DNA of 64,000 nt, taken from contig JANVCC010000012.1 in NCBI GenBank assembly GCA_025345505.1, forward strand, positions 12,995,970-13,059,969. Direction: 5' to 3'. A program made the translations under genes and the position numbers. This stretch comes from Todiramphus chloris collaris. Lineage: Eukaryota > Chordata > Aves > Coraciiformes > Alcedinidae. Below the pieces are notes generated by a model. That model had not been told where the DNA came from. It worked only from the letters and a program-made list of their open reading frames with translations, and searched no databases. Positions 9,636 to 22,339 of the stretch are shown here, piece after piece (position 1 is the first letter of the stretch; every line of letters starts with the position of its first letter).

Positions 9636-11730
9636 CAATTAAATTAATTGATCTTGAGGGCAACCTAGAAAATATGAAGATTAAAAAGAGTTTGATGAGT
9701 TTTTGAAAAAAATAATTCGATCTTAGAAAATATTTCATGACAGTTACTGTTTTTTTCCCTTGATTTGAACATGCTTCTTTTTCAGTTTGCAATATCTGCT
9801 TCTTTGCATATTTTTCTTAGGCAAAATGAGGTGTTCTTCACTTGAGCTGTGCCACAAAACTTACAATAAAAGGATGTAGCTAGAATATGTGCGTACTTTT
9901 TTCAAGTAATGGTGGAGCACACACTTCTGAAGTCACAGATGACCTGAGTGTTGTCTCTCCTGTCACAAGCAGTAATAATGTTTTGACAGGACCTGAGTTA
10001 ACATCTAAATGAGATTTTTTTTTCATCATAATGAATCTGAAATTCAGAAATTTTTTTTTGTTTTGTTTTGCTTTCCTTATATGTGTTCAAGCTTATCTTT
10101 CTCATGTAGTCCTGTTACAGGATTGTAATTTAGGATTTTGGCTGCTACCTCCCACAGTATACTAGAGATCTTGTGCTGCTCTGGGATTTTTCAGGATCAG
10201 CCACTTGGAAAACAATTACTATTAATACTGGTCACTCCAGTATTCTGCTCTGACACTGAAAAAGGTCCTTAACTTACTAAGTAAGCAAGCTGAACCTCAA
10301 GACAACTTTCTGTCGGCACTTGTCACACAGGGCACCTTACTTAGACACAATTACTATTAGCAAACATACATAACTAGTGGTGTGACACTGACTTGGTCAT
10401 ATTCCAAATGGCCCTTTGGAAACCATTCTGCATGCCTGTGTGATAGGTTCTCTTTTCTCACTCCTGATTCCTGCTCCCCTCATCAAAGAAGGCAACTTGC
10501 TTCTGCCTGTGAATACCATGATGCTGGTAATGGCCTAAATAGCTCAGGAGTATAAATAAAAACCAGAAAACCCTATTGGAGCAGTAGATGTAAACTCATG
10601 GATTTCCTGACTCATGTTTGTCCTGCAGGAAGAAGACAGCCCTGGTACACACACTGAGTACTGGTATATAGTACCCTGCTTTGTATTTCCTTCCTGTTTT
10701 CTCTGGGACCTCTTGTTCAGTTGCTGTCTGTGTTTTTCTCCTCCTCTTTTATTATTTACTTTTCCTTTTCCTTTGAAAGACTATCATCTCTTGCATCTCC
10801 TGCTTCCCTTAAAAAGCTATCCCACACTAAGAAAAAAAGGAAGAAGTTTGGGGCACACATGGGGCAGGAGTGGAGAGATCCCACAATGTCACTTCTCATG
10901 TCTCATCCTTGGGCAGCCGTAATATTTCATTTTTCACCTTCTTTTTTTTTTTTTTTTTTTTTTTCATATTTTACCTCCCACAATGATTTGATTTCCCCAA
11001 GCTGCTTTCCTTCCTTGTTTGAGAAATGAAGGGAGATAATACAGTGTTTCTGTCTACATCCTGATTCCTGTTTCTAACTTGGAAAATCAATAGGAGCAGC
11101 AGTCACAAGTGTATGCTTAGGGAAGAATAATGGCCAAAGAAACATTTTTCATGGAGCATTATACACAAGCACACAGCTTGGTGTATATAGTGAGCAGAGA
11201 CTTCTGCAAAAGTAGGCAGCAGCCCAGTCAGCAAAGCTTTTTCTAGTACTGATGGCACTCTGTTGCTTTGCAGGATAACTTTCAGGGTTTTAGTTAATTC
11301 AGATTGTTACTTTCTACTATCCTAATGGAAAGTACAACTGTGTAGTTCTCAAGGTTTTGTAATTATTATTATTTATGAAAAAGAAGTAAAGTATGTAATA
11401 GACAAAAATTATTCAGATGCTAGTGATTTTGTTGCTTAGCTTTCAAGGCAGTTTGACACAATATTTTACCAAAGTTTTATTTTTAAAAAATTAATAATAA
11501 GAAACATCTTCTCTCCATTTAAGCCATATGTAAAGGCTTTTAGTTAAAAAAAAAAATCAGTGTTAAAAGAGTGCTTAGAACTGCCCACAATTTGTATTTA
11601 GGAGTTGAAGAGTCCTAACTTGTTAATGTATTAAACATTGTAGCAAAACTGTCTCTCACATTCTTACCACAATTTTGTTTGGTAGTGCAGTGAATAAATA
11701 CAGTCAGCACTAATTTTCATTGATAATAGT

Positions 11731-11768
11731 AATTTGTATTACTATTACCAATTTGTATTACTATTACC
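11731..11768. repeat. Tandem duplication, two 19-bp units
   Basis: AATTTGTATTACTATTACC occurs twice head to tail, followed by degenerate ATTACCAATTACTATT. Confidence 0.9.
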
Positions 11769-12222
11769 AATTACCAATTACTATTTTTTATTGTCTGCAG
11801 ATAAGGATCTAGCAGTCTTGCAGACTTGCAGTCTTTCACAGTCAGTCTTCACTTGTGCATGAAGTATATTAGCTGGATTAAAACAGAGGCATATGATAAT
11901 CTCTCCTTTTTTTCCTAGAGAAAAAAAGGAGAAAAAAAAAAAGTCAGTCTTCAGTTTTAAATACCATGAAACTTCAAAATGCAATGTCTTTTGATGAGAT
12001 TTTTATGATTCTTCCTGATAATTTAAAAACAAACAGACAAACTAAGAAATAGTATTGTGACATATTTTTTTCTGTAAACATCACACATTTTCATGAGCAA
12101 GGTTTATAAGAATTTTATTCTCCAATAATTTTTAAGATTAAGTATTTGTGTTTGCAAAAGATGGTGAATGCAAGTAATACTATGGGGGTAAAAAACCAGC
12201 AATAGTGAGATATATAAATCCC

Positions 12223-12587
12223 TGTCGCTGTTTATACTGGGAACGAAGAGATGCAGCAACACAAAATCAGTAAAGAGAGAGCCAGGAGAGGAAGACGAAG
12301 AAGACACTTTATTAATTTATAACCCCATTTTATATAACCTTTCACAATAGGGTGATTTGTCAGTGATCACCCATCTCCTAGGGTGATAGACTAAAGTCCT
12401 ACAACACCTATTTCAAAATATTTTTCTAATGTACCATAAACAGAACTTAGCAAAACACGAGGTGTTGGTCTAGCTTACAAAAAACATCCTACTGTTTTTC
12501 ATAACACTGGTGAGAAAGGCAGGATTCGCACCAAATATTGTGAGAACCTGAAAAAATCCCTCTGCTAGCAGCTTTTCAGCATCCACA
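12223..12587 (-). mobile_element. Solo LTR (ERVK/alpharetrovirus-like) with perfect 6-bp target duplication
   Basis: The 365-bp LTR is flanked by AATCCC on both sides (12217-12222 and 12588-12593). On the minus strand it starts TGTGGATGCTG and ends AAACAGCGACA. In order it shows a TATA-like GGTTATATAAAATGGGG, then a polyadenylation signal in ATTAATAAAGTGTC shortly downstream, then a CT-rich U5. This is the compact U3-R-U5 layout of a class II avian ERV LTR, and a 6-bp duplication fits that class. There is no internal sequence, so it is a solo LTR. A minus-strand open frame at 12104-12307 overlaps its end and is not a gene. Confidence 0.85.
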
Positions 12588-12593
12588 AATCCC

Positions 12594-12807
12594 TATTATA
12601 AAATATTGAAATTCTCTGTTCTGTTGACTGCAATGTTCTTGTCTGCTTTAAATTGCAGCAAAATAGTACTCTCATTCACTGTAGTCTCATTTGTGGTCTA
12701 CATTATTGATTCTGATGTCCAGCCTTCTGAACTTTGTGTCTTCTCTCCAATCAGATCTTCTTTACTTTTAGTTCATTTACAATATTTAAAGAGTTTCTTG
12801 CACTTTA
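12594..12807. other. Intronic spacer
   Basis: No feature recognised. An open frame that begins at 12606 runs into the CR1 piece that follows. Confidence 0.5.
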
Positions 12808-13010
12808 TGGGATTGTCTCCTTTGTACTTGGCACTGATGAGACTACACATAAAATACTGTATTCAGTTTTTGGCCCTTCACTACGCAAAACACATGCTGG
12901 AGTGCATCCAAAGAAGGACAATGCAGCTGGTGAAGGGTCTAGAGCACGAGTCTTATGAGGAACAGCTGAGAGAACTGGTGCTGTTTAGACTGCAGAAAAG
13001 GAGGACAAGA
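12808..13010 (+). mobile_element. CR1 fragment lacking both ends
   Basis: About 200 bp of plus-strand CR1 from the RT C-terminal region. The conceptual protein shows LALMRLHIKYCIQF, LECIQRRTMQLVKGLEHESY and EEQLRELVLFRLQKRR. The CR1 3' end is missing, so the copy has been truncated or deleted on its right side. Confidence 0.85.
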
Positions 13011-16000
13011 AACTTGTGTGTAGTTTTCCTTCCTTTCAAAAATCACATAATAAGGTAACTTTTAAGACAAGACTATAAAACATAAATAGATATCATTTTT
13101 TCAGGCTAAGTCCAGATCTTCAAAATACATTTATGTATCTAATAATCTGGTTAATTATACTTTTCAAAAATAGAACTCAGTTTTCCAGAAAAGCTTTCAC
13201 CGTGGAGAGAGAAATTACCTGTCAGTGGGTAACTTTTGCCAAGATATCTTCTGCTATGTGCAGTCTTTGCATACAGTATATGCACAAGTTAACTGTACAG
13301 AAAAGTTCGTTATTTCTTGCCCAATGCATACAGCAGACAACTGGCAGTAATGTGTTAAGCCTTAATATTTCTGAACATGAGTGAGGCCCCGAAATGCATG
13401 TGAGGTGCCACCAGCTAGGGAAAATTGGCCTCTGTTGCTCCTTGAGGTGGACTTATCCTTAGGCATGCTGAGTTGTTCCGTTCCTTGGTTTTCTATCTTT
13501 TGTTGTTTTGGTTTGGGGTTTGGTTTTTTTTGCAAAATATCACAACTTTCATGGTAGCTTGTTTCCTCTGGAAATCTTCAGCTATTATTTTCTCAACAAT
13601 TACAGTCATTTTTCCAATCTTTCATGGCTTTAGATTACATATACTCTTACATCTTAAAATAATTCTCTCAGCAGAACTAAGACAAAGGCTCAAAGCTGCA
13701 CTGCTTGCATCTGGCTATGTATTACAGACAGATGAATCTCTGGTCTGAGGATGGCAGGGAGCTCCAAACAAAACATAAAATTCTGACTGTCCTAATGAAG
13801 TACTGTTTAACTGTATTCATATATCTAATTTTCCCTGTAATCAATTCAGATGCCAATGAGGAATATTCATAGCTAGGAAATTAATATGTTTCAGCTGCCT
13901 TTGAGGATTCCTAGTACATCATTCTTCCTTTAAAACTGAGTTAATTTATTCAGGTACCTTCTCTTAAACTCTTCAATCATAAGACTGAGTAATTTAAATT
14001 AAACAAATCCAAACCTGACAAATTCAGAAGCTGTGATTTCTATTTCAAATAAACTGTCAATATTTTACTAGTTTTGTTCTGGAAAAAAAATGGAGATACA
14101 TTTTTCAAAAATTTCCTTTGAAACGGGAAAAAAACCCAACCAACCAACCAACCAACCAACCAAACAAAAAACAACAACAAAAAAAACAACCCAAGAAAAG
14201 TTTGTTATAAGATGTTCTGTCTGGATTTTCTCCGTCTAGTGATAACAATTAAAAAGCTACTAAGGGGCATTTTATTTCCTCAATGCAGATTTTAAAAGAC
14301 TGAGTATTTTGCTTTATAGGCACTCTTTTATCTTGATTTGTTTTTGGGAGATGAATAAGCATTTCATGGTTCAAAAGGGTATTTAATTCATAGTTCAGGT
14401 CTTGTAATTTTTACATTGAAAAATGCATACACACAGAAATGTTCAGTAAAGGCCAAACAAGTCTTATTATTAACTCAGCTTGGGTCAGCTTATCCAAGCT
14501 CCTCACCTCTTAAATGCTTACTCATCATTTTACTGAATGTAGCATGTTCTATATAAATTAACTACAGACATTAATTTAATTATGTTTGTGCTTATAAAAT
14601 GTAAATTTCTTTCTGCAAAATATCAAATTAAATTTTGACAAGTTTCAGACTAAGATTTTGATATTGCCTTGATAAGGAGTCTTACCTTTTTAATGACTTT
14701 TTCAACAGTGTCCAAGCTGTGGCATTTATCCTTACTATTCTCTGACTTGTTAATAATTGCACATATTCATATAAAATCATGCTGACTTCTAAAGCTGGAA
14801 TGAGCAGGTAACATTTTTATCTACAGGTAGAAATTTCTGGTTTTATATAGCAGGAACTGTGATATAGAAATGCATGGATCTAGTACCTAAATGAACTTAA
14901 GGATTATTTTACAAGTTCAAAAGCTGTACTTATCTGAAAAACAGACATTATTAATGAGAGTAATGAAGATAGTGGACTGCAAAACAACAGTCTCCCCAGC
15001 CAAGTTACTATGAAGCATTTGTTCCTAGATTGTCAGCTGAACAGATAAAAAGTGAAAGGATTATTTGGTACTCACATAAGTACAAGCTACATCTATGTTT
15101 AATTGTCTTTTAAATCAGGTAAATCTCACTATTAGTAGTATTTTTTTGGAATGTACTTCTATTTTATATCTTGTATAGAAATATTATTTGATTTAAGCTT
15201 AAACTGGCTTGAAGGAAACATGATTTCAGAATGAGTTAAATAATCTTCACGTGCTACATCCCAAGGTCATGATGATCCTTAAGTATTGAAATACTCACAG
15301 TGTCATTTACCAGATGCAATTTAACAATTTGTGAAATGTCCTTCAAGATTCAAAATGTTACTAAAACATATGTATTTCTAGGTTTGGGGGTGGTGTATAT
15401 TTAGATATTAATACATTTGTCTTACACTTAGGTAATATATTAAAGAATTCCAGAAGTATAATTCTTTAGTCATGGGTATTATTTAATAGTTATTATTTAA
15501 TAATTAAAAAAAATTATCTTCTTTATTGTTCAGTCAGATGCTTATACAGATGGAAGCCTTCTGTTCATTCAAAGACTTGCCAGTCTGAGGTGCATAGTTA
15601 TGGCTTAGACAGGCTAGTGGTTTTCTTCAAAACAATAATTAATTTTTTAAAGAAGAGCATGTAAAAACAATTGAAAATGTTCTATTATTTATGCTGTAAA
15701 CTAGAATGATATTATGCATCATGTAAATTATATGCTCGTACATCTTCAAGTCTTGTATAGTCTCATACATATGGTTCATTACATTAGATTAGTCCTATTT
15801 CATACATATGTCATGATGCTATTCCATTGTACTCTGAGACGTTGGTTGGAAAAATTGGTGTATTAGTCACTTTGAGCACAAGCAAGGTTGCTATTATACT
15901 GAAAAGTATTAAACTTCACATTTATTATTAAACTGCACAAGGGACAACAAACATTGCTAATAAAGGGCAGTGCAAGACTCCTAGTACTCTGAGATTAGTG

Positions 16001-19000
16001 GCAGTAATTGTAATGAGTTCTTTCTACTTTGAAGTGAGGGGCAGTTGAGACAATGAAAACACATAACAAGGAAGCATGTATATCGGCAAATGAGATGTCT
16101 TTCCACGACTAAGGCTCAACAGCAGTGACCATGCTTCTATCATTGTAGTGGACTGTATTTTTTCAGTGTTTCTACTCATGGAAATTTATTTATCTAAAGA
16201 CATCCATGCTGCATCCATACATTGACATGCAAATATTAATTACTCTGTTTCATATATTATACCCCCACCCAATAAAAATCTAATAATTTCCTTTTAAGTA
16301 TTTATTTGAAAGAAAAAAAAAATCACATTATTAACAACTCTTGTTTTGTATCTCTATGATATAACAGCAATACTCTGAGTTTAAAGCCTCAAAAAAGTAG
16401 AAGATATTTAGAATCTTAAATTAAATTTTCAATGAACTTGAGGCATGTATTACAACTTCATCTACTGAAATTGACTGTAAGTAGTCAAGTTTTAGACTTC
16501 TAACATATTGCTAGGTCTAACAAATCTAGACTATTGCTAGAATTCCCTAGGTGGTCTATGACACCATATTCTTATAAGTTCCTACTTTTAACACCATAGG
16601 TCTGGTAAAGAAAAACAGACTTCTGCTAGTGATACTTTTTCTTTGTAGTTTTCATAATCTCTAACTACTGTACTCAAGACTCAGCAAATAGGAATCCGAT
16701 TTCATTTTAAAATTAGAAATATTTAAGCTAAGTTTTGCCAAACATTTTTTGTCGTCAAAGAAAATACTTTGGTGCAAATGCTTTTAATGATCATTATTTT
16801 CTTAGCTGATAAAGTTATTGCTAAAGGCAAAAGGTTTCCTTTTCCTTCTGCATTTGGCAAGGCTGTAAGTTGGTTTTCTTTCAGTATAAATGATCCTGTA
16901 ATGTAAAGGTTAAGACTGAATAGACGACTGTATAGGTCTTTTTATGATCTTAAATATATAAGTGTTAATATTACCCATCTATTCATGGGAAAACTTGGGA
17001 ATAGGAATGATCTTCACACAGGTAACTCTAAACCATATTCAAGGGGACTACTGGAAAAGTAATTTGCTTGGTTGTTGGGGTTTTTTTTGTTTGTGTTTGG
17101 TTTGTTTTGGTTTTTGTTTTGTTTTTAATTACTGGCAATATTTAGTTTTCAGAGTAACTGAAGATTTTTTTTTTTTCTCATGAAAAAAGTAGTTTTTATT
17201 CCATGATTTTTCTTGAAAGAGTGTCTACCTGCAGTCATTTAAGATTTGTTTTTTATAGTAAGTCCTGTATGATTTTGTGTCTGTGTACACAACTGTTATT
17301 TCTGGGGGTAAGGTTGTGTATTGGCATATGAGTCTTTACTCTGTTAGCTGTGACTGCTTAAAATAGCTTTAAATTCTGCTTAACTTTGGTATAAGTACTT
17401 TTCAAAACAGAATTCAAGAAATAAATCTCTCAGACTGTCAAAATTACACAACAATGCAATGTATTATGTATGAAGCAGCATATTTTTTCTTGGCACCATA
17501 TGTAAGAAATTTGAGTAACATCCGCTGACACAGGCAATCATTCTCAAAGTTAGGTTTTTCTCTTTCCTTTCAAAGCTATTTTGTCTCATTTGTCTGAAAA
17601 CAAGAAATTATATAGCTACATCATTTTTACTAATGTGATACAGAAAGGTATTTAAACATGTTTTCTACACAAGCAGTCTTACGATGTCTTTCCCATATCT
17701 TCTCCGTATTCTCTCTCCTATTGTATAAATACATTATCTGGAAGTGTAAATGTCTCTTTAGACTGTGTCTTGTGAGATGCTGACTCAATTATTATGTAAA
17801 CACCCAGACAAACACATATTTTCCTCCTTGTTTCCAGAACACATTGTCTGCTTCATGTTGCAGATGATCATGTTCTTATCAATACTTAAAATACATAATT
17901 GGCATATGGGTCTTTATGCTCTGAAGCAAATTTTCATGGATTTATTTTATAAACTTTATTTTTTTTAAGGGTTTTAATTTTTCTGTTATCTCTTCAGACA
18001 AATATGCTGTTGGAAATGAGGATATTTATGCACCAGTTTCTCCTGACTACTTGTATTAGAGAAATAGTTTTTCAGAATCCAATTCCCTACCACTGTACCA
18101 ATTGTAACAAGATTTATTTCACATCAGGATATTGAAAACCTCAGAAAAGCAACCTGAGAAATAGCCCTAAACAGCAGTCTTGCGTCTTGTTTGTATGGGG
18201 CAGTGCTGTCTCTTCTCCTGAGTGGTGTGTTTGAGTAGGAGCCTGGCTTCAGAGCAGTGCCAGCGAGCCTATGTTACGGTGCTTGCAAGGCGAGTTGCAC
18301 AAATATGACTCACAAGACTTTATACTCCTGTTTACAATATCAGCTCTTGCAGGGTGTTACGAGGATAGCTGAAGTCTAATTACATCCTTGTGAAGGCACA
18401 GGGTTCTAAGCTCACTTCCCAAAGAATTTATTCCACCTTTCCTTCTTCTGCAGACAGGAAAAACCTAACAAAAAACAGCTCTGCTTCAAATTTGCTTCAA
18501 GTGGAAAAGTTCATGTTCACTGCATCCAACTTAAGATCAGGAACAAAGTGACCTTAATCCTTTTCTGTGATGCTTAAGAGAACACTCATATCAATGCGGG
18601 TTTTCCTCCAGGCCTCCCTTCCTTTCAGTCTTTCTGCCTACCCTGCCTACAGTCTGCTTCTCCTCAAGATTCAGACAGTTCTTTTTTTTGTTTCGATGTC
18701 ACCAATGGTAGTCAAAGCACACTCATCCTTACTGTATTTTTTTGCAATTGCAGAAAAATAATAAATAAAATTTTATAAATAAGACTATAAAAAATGTAGC
18801 TTTGTATCATAAACACTCTTCCTCCTCTTTTTGAAACATTTAAGATTTTCAGTCATGAGCTTTCTTCTTGAGTGTTTATACAGAACACATAAAATAGGGA
18901 GGTGTTCATTTTGACCAGAGCATTTTGACACTACTGGAATACAAATAATATGTTACAATTCTGAGACATGAACTACAGGAAAAGCATGTGGGATTTCAGT

Positions 19001-20559
19001 TTATTTTCAGTACAAAGGCAGTTATAAGTATGGGTTTAAAACTGATGTGTATAGAGATGGATTTGTAAATTCTATGTTTCGTTGTAAACATTTATATGCC
19101 TCTACCACTGAGTATCTAACTGTGACCTATTAAAGAGACCATAAAGGCCAGTCTGCTTAGTAAATAGCAGCTGCATTTAAGTTGTTTCAATTGGCTAGAT
19201 AATGAAAGCATCCAAACCCTTGCTTCAACCTTTCAGAAATACTGAATGATACATCCTATTCAGCCTTCTCTAGGGAGCCGGCCAAATTGTTTTGCATGCA
19301 GCATAACACCGCTACCTCTTGGGACCTAAAGCAGTAACCATTCTGTGCTAGTTCTGCTGCACAGTAATGCCACTTGGCCTCCTTTTCAACTCCTCTTGTG
19401 TGTTACTCTTGAATATATGATGAAATTAAATAGAATTTTTACAGAGAGGTGCAAGGTGTTTGAATAACAACACTGAAGTATGGCTAAAGAGGATTATGAC
19501 AGTTTTTAGAAGTAATTTATTTTGGGCAAGGCTTTGATAAGAACTATTTTTGTGCCTCTTAGTTTTGTCTAATCATTATTATATTTTTTAATTACAGAAG
19601 TGAAGGTTGAAAGTCTTTTATGAGGAACAGCAAATATTGTATCATAATCCCCATTTTTTAACTACATATGTTCATGAGCTATTATGGTTTATTTCATAAT
19701 GGAGATATGGCTTTGTACCTACAGCTACTCCTCTGCCAGAGTCTTTGAGCTTTTGCTACCAGTGTTTTGGACAGCATTTGAAAAGTGCTAGTGAGAACTT
19801 CTGTGATTCTGCATTTATTTTTCTGTTCATCACATTATATGACAGATTAGGATCACATTCAAGATGTTTTGCTATTGATGTAGTTTATATATTTAAAACA
19901 AGAGTGAGAGCTAAGCAGAGAAGACTATAACTTTTTAGAAAGACAAAGTTAAAATGTCTAGTCATAGTCAAGATGAAGATAAAGTAGCAAGCATACCTTT
20001 AAAATTTAAAAGACTAAAAAAAATATAGATATAGAAAAGATGAGCTCTGACTTGGGCCAACTGCAGGTAATGCTGTATTTTATAGTACTTTCTCAGTGCA
20101 TAGTGGCCCCCACATTTGATTCAAACAATTTCATTTGCAATGCAGTGTTATTCTGGGTTTTTTAAAGACAGCTTTTCAGTCATGCTACATTTTATGGTCT
20201 TTTTGTGCTTTTTAGTATTTAAAATTATAATAGAGTACATGGTATGGTACATCAAAGTGATGTTCTTGTCTAGTCTCTAAAAGTGATGCTTAAACAAGTA
20301 ATGCTCCTGCCTCCCATGGCATCTTTGTGTTAGTTCTGTCTCCTTTTTCTGTAACTCTGCAGAAAATCATGCAACTCATGTCTAACGAGTATACTTTTTG
20401 AAGATTATAACATATAATAGCTTATGTAAAACAAAGTAAATTTTAATGTATGAGGATATCTCTAAGAAGGATAGTAAGACCAGTGAAATATTATTGGAGA
20501 ATGAGGGGCAGTAAAAATTTAAGCCTGTTGTTTTCTCATACCTCTGGGATACAAAATTA
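13011..20559. other. Unique AT-rich intronic sequence with simple repeats
   Basis: No interspersed repeat or gene recognised. Contains a CCAA/CAAC microsatellite at about 14135-14165 followed by A-rich sequence, A or T runs, and GTTTT-rich patches near 13505 and 17080-17130. All open frames are under 95 codons and lack recognisable motifs. Confidence 0.6.
14135..14165. repeat. (CCAA)n microsatellite
   Basis: Seven or so CCAA units in a row, continuing into CAAACAAAAAACAAC low-complexity sequence up to about 14191. Confidence 0.9.
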
Positions 20560-21711
20560 CTTGTCTAGCTGCCACATGCCCATTCAGCTGCTTTCTCACT
20601 CCCCCTTTTCAACATGATAGGGAGAAAAAAATCAGATGAAAAAGCTTGTGGATCAAGATAAAGACAGGGAGATCAATTGCTAATTACCTTCACAGACAAA
20701 CCAGACTTTACTTGGGGAAAATCAATTTAATTTATTGCAAATTAAAAAAAAAAAAAAACAAACAAACAAAAAAACAAGCTAGATTAGATTATGAGAAACA
20801 AAGGCAAAACTAAGAACAGCTTCCTCCAGTCTCCTCCTTCTCCCCAGGTTCAACTTCCCTCCTTTATTCCTGGTGTGGTACGGAGGGACAGGGAATGAGG
20901 CATGCAGTCTCTTATTCCTCCTCAACTTTACCCTATTCCTACAGGGTATAGTTCTTCATGAGCTGCTCCAGTTTGAGGACTTCCCATGGGCTGCAGTTCT
21001 TCAAGATTTGACCCAGCATGAGTCCTTTCCACTGTGTACAGTCCTTCAGGAAAAGAATGCTCTAGTATGAGTCCCCCATAGGAAGCAGATCCTGCCAGAA
21101 AACCTGCTTCTGTGCTGGAACTCCACAAGCTGCCGCTTCCTTCATGGAATATTGTCCTGCTGCAGCATAGGGAGATCCACAGGCTGCAGTGTGCATATCT
21201 GCTCCATGGGCTACAGAAGGACAACCTGTATCACTATGGTCATCTTCATAGACTGCAGAAAAATCTCTGTTCCACCATCTGGAGTAACTTTTCCCAAATT
21301 TTTCACCAAGCTTAGTGTCTGCAGGGCTGTTTTGCACAGTTTTTTCTTAGTCCTGTCTCAAAGAGCTGCTGCACATTTATTTTTTTCTTAAATGCATTCT
21401 TAAATATGCTTTCCTAGGGGCACAGTCAGCTTGGCTGCTGCACTAAGCTATGCCCATCATGGACACAGGGAGTTTGGTATAGGTTTTCTACACATTTGTA
21501 TACATTTCATTATTTTCTTATTATTATCTTTTATTTTTATTGTTACTCTTTCATTAAAGCTGTTTTAAGGTTTTTTTTCTAACCCGTAAGAATCTCTCCC
21601 TTATTCTCCTTTGGGAAGAGAGAAGTGTTAATATAGAGAAGAAGTGTTAACATATAGACATATGTTAATATGTCATTCATTTAGTGGTCAGCCCAGTCTT
21701 AATCTTTGACA
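20560..21711. mobile_element. ERVL-like composite with outward-facing LTR ends
   Basis: The left part (20560-20690) looks like the complement of an avian ERVL LTR 3' end: GCTGCTTTCTCACTCCCCC, GGGAGAAAAAAATCAGA, GATCAAGATAAAGACAGG. The right part (about 21480-21711) is a plus-strand R-U5: ATTATTATCTTTTATT, then CATTAAAGCTG, CTAACCCGTAAGAATCTCTCCC and a TTTGACA end. Between them lies about 800 bp with reiterated words such as CATGGGCTGCAG, GGGCTACAG, CTGCTCCA and ATGAGTCC. I recognise this as a common bird interspersed repeat but cannot name its family with certainty. No retroviral gene is intact, and open frames here (for example 20928-21337 minus) are not genes. Confidence 0.6.
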
Positions 21712-21829
21712 CTACCCCAATATGTTGTTATTTGAGACAATCTCAGTCATTGTTATTTAGACTACGTGCATCTCTATTTTACATTTTTTCTACAATTGTA
21801 TTCTACTATTTCTATGGTAATTTTTACCA

Positions 21830-22339
21830 TGGAGAAAAACTTTGGAGTCCTGATGGACAATAAGTTATCCATGGGACAACAATGTGATTGCTATGACAGA
21901 GCTATGAGGATAATTAAGGGACTGGTACATCTCTTTTATGAGGAAAGGCTGAGACACGTGGGGCTGTTTAATCTGGAATATAGAAGACTGAGATGGGATC
22001 TTATTAATGTTTAAAAATATCTGAAGAGTGGGTGTCAAGTAGAAGGGGACAGTCTTTTTTCAGTGGTGACCTTTCATAGGATGAGGGGCAATGGTCACAA
22101 ACTGGAACACAGAAAGTTCCATCTCCACATGAAGAAAAACTTCTTTCCTGTGAGGGTGATGGAGCACTGTAACAGCACTACCAGAGAGGTAGTGGAGTCT
22201 CCTTCTTTAGAGACTTTCAAGATCTACCTGGATCTGTTCTTGTGTGGCATGCCCTAGGTGTTCCTGTGTTGGCAAGGTTGTTGAACTTGATGATCTCCAG
22301 AGACCCCTTCTAACCCCTACCATTCTATGATTCTATGAT
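21830..22339 (+). mobile_element. CR1 LINE with 3' end and internal deletion
   Basis: Plus-strand CR1. It opens GAGAAAAACTTTGGAGTCCTG (RT motif KNFGVLMDNKLSMGQQC), jumps at about 21890 to the downstream segment RAMRIIKGLVHLFYEERLRHVGLFNLE, and continues to the exact 3' signature ATTCTATGATTCTATGA at 22322-22338. A few hundred bases between the two RT segments, including the [13 protein letters not shown] region, are missing. Confidence 0.88.

Larger units (their letters stand above)
6826..12216. other. Unique AT-rich intronic sequence with simple repeats
   Basis: No gene recognised. Contains TA/TATG-rich microsatellites at about 6968-7040, T runs (8601-8614, 10940-10965), two hairpins or palindromes listed separately, and a 19-bp tandem duplication at 11731-11768. 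Open frames at 10614-11029 lie in T/C-rich sequence and look like chance. Confidence 0.6.

Noticed and set aside
10614..11029. Two overlapping 102-codon plus-strand ORFs
   Set aside because: Both are Phe/Ser/Leu-rich readings of T/C-rich sequence ending in a poly(T) run, with no motif or splice context.
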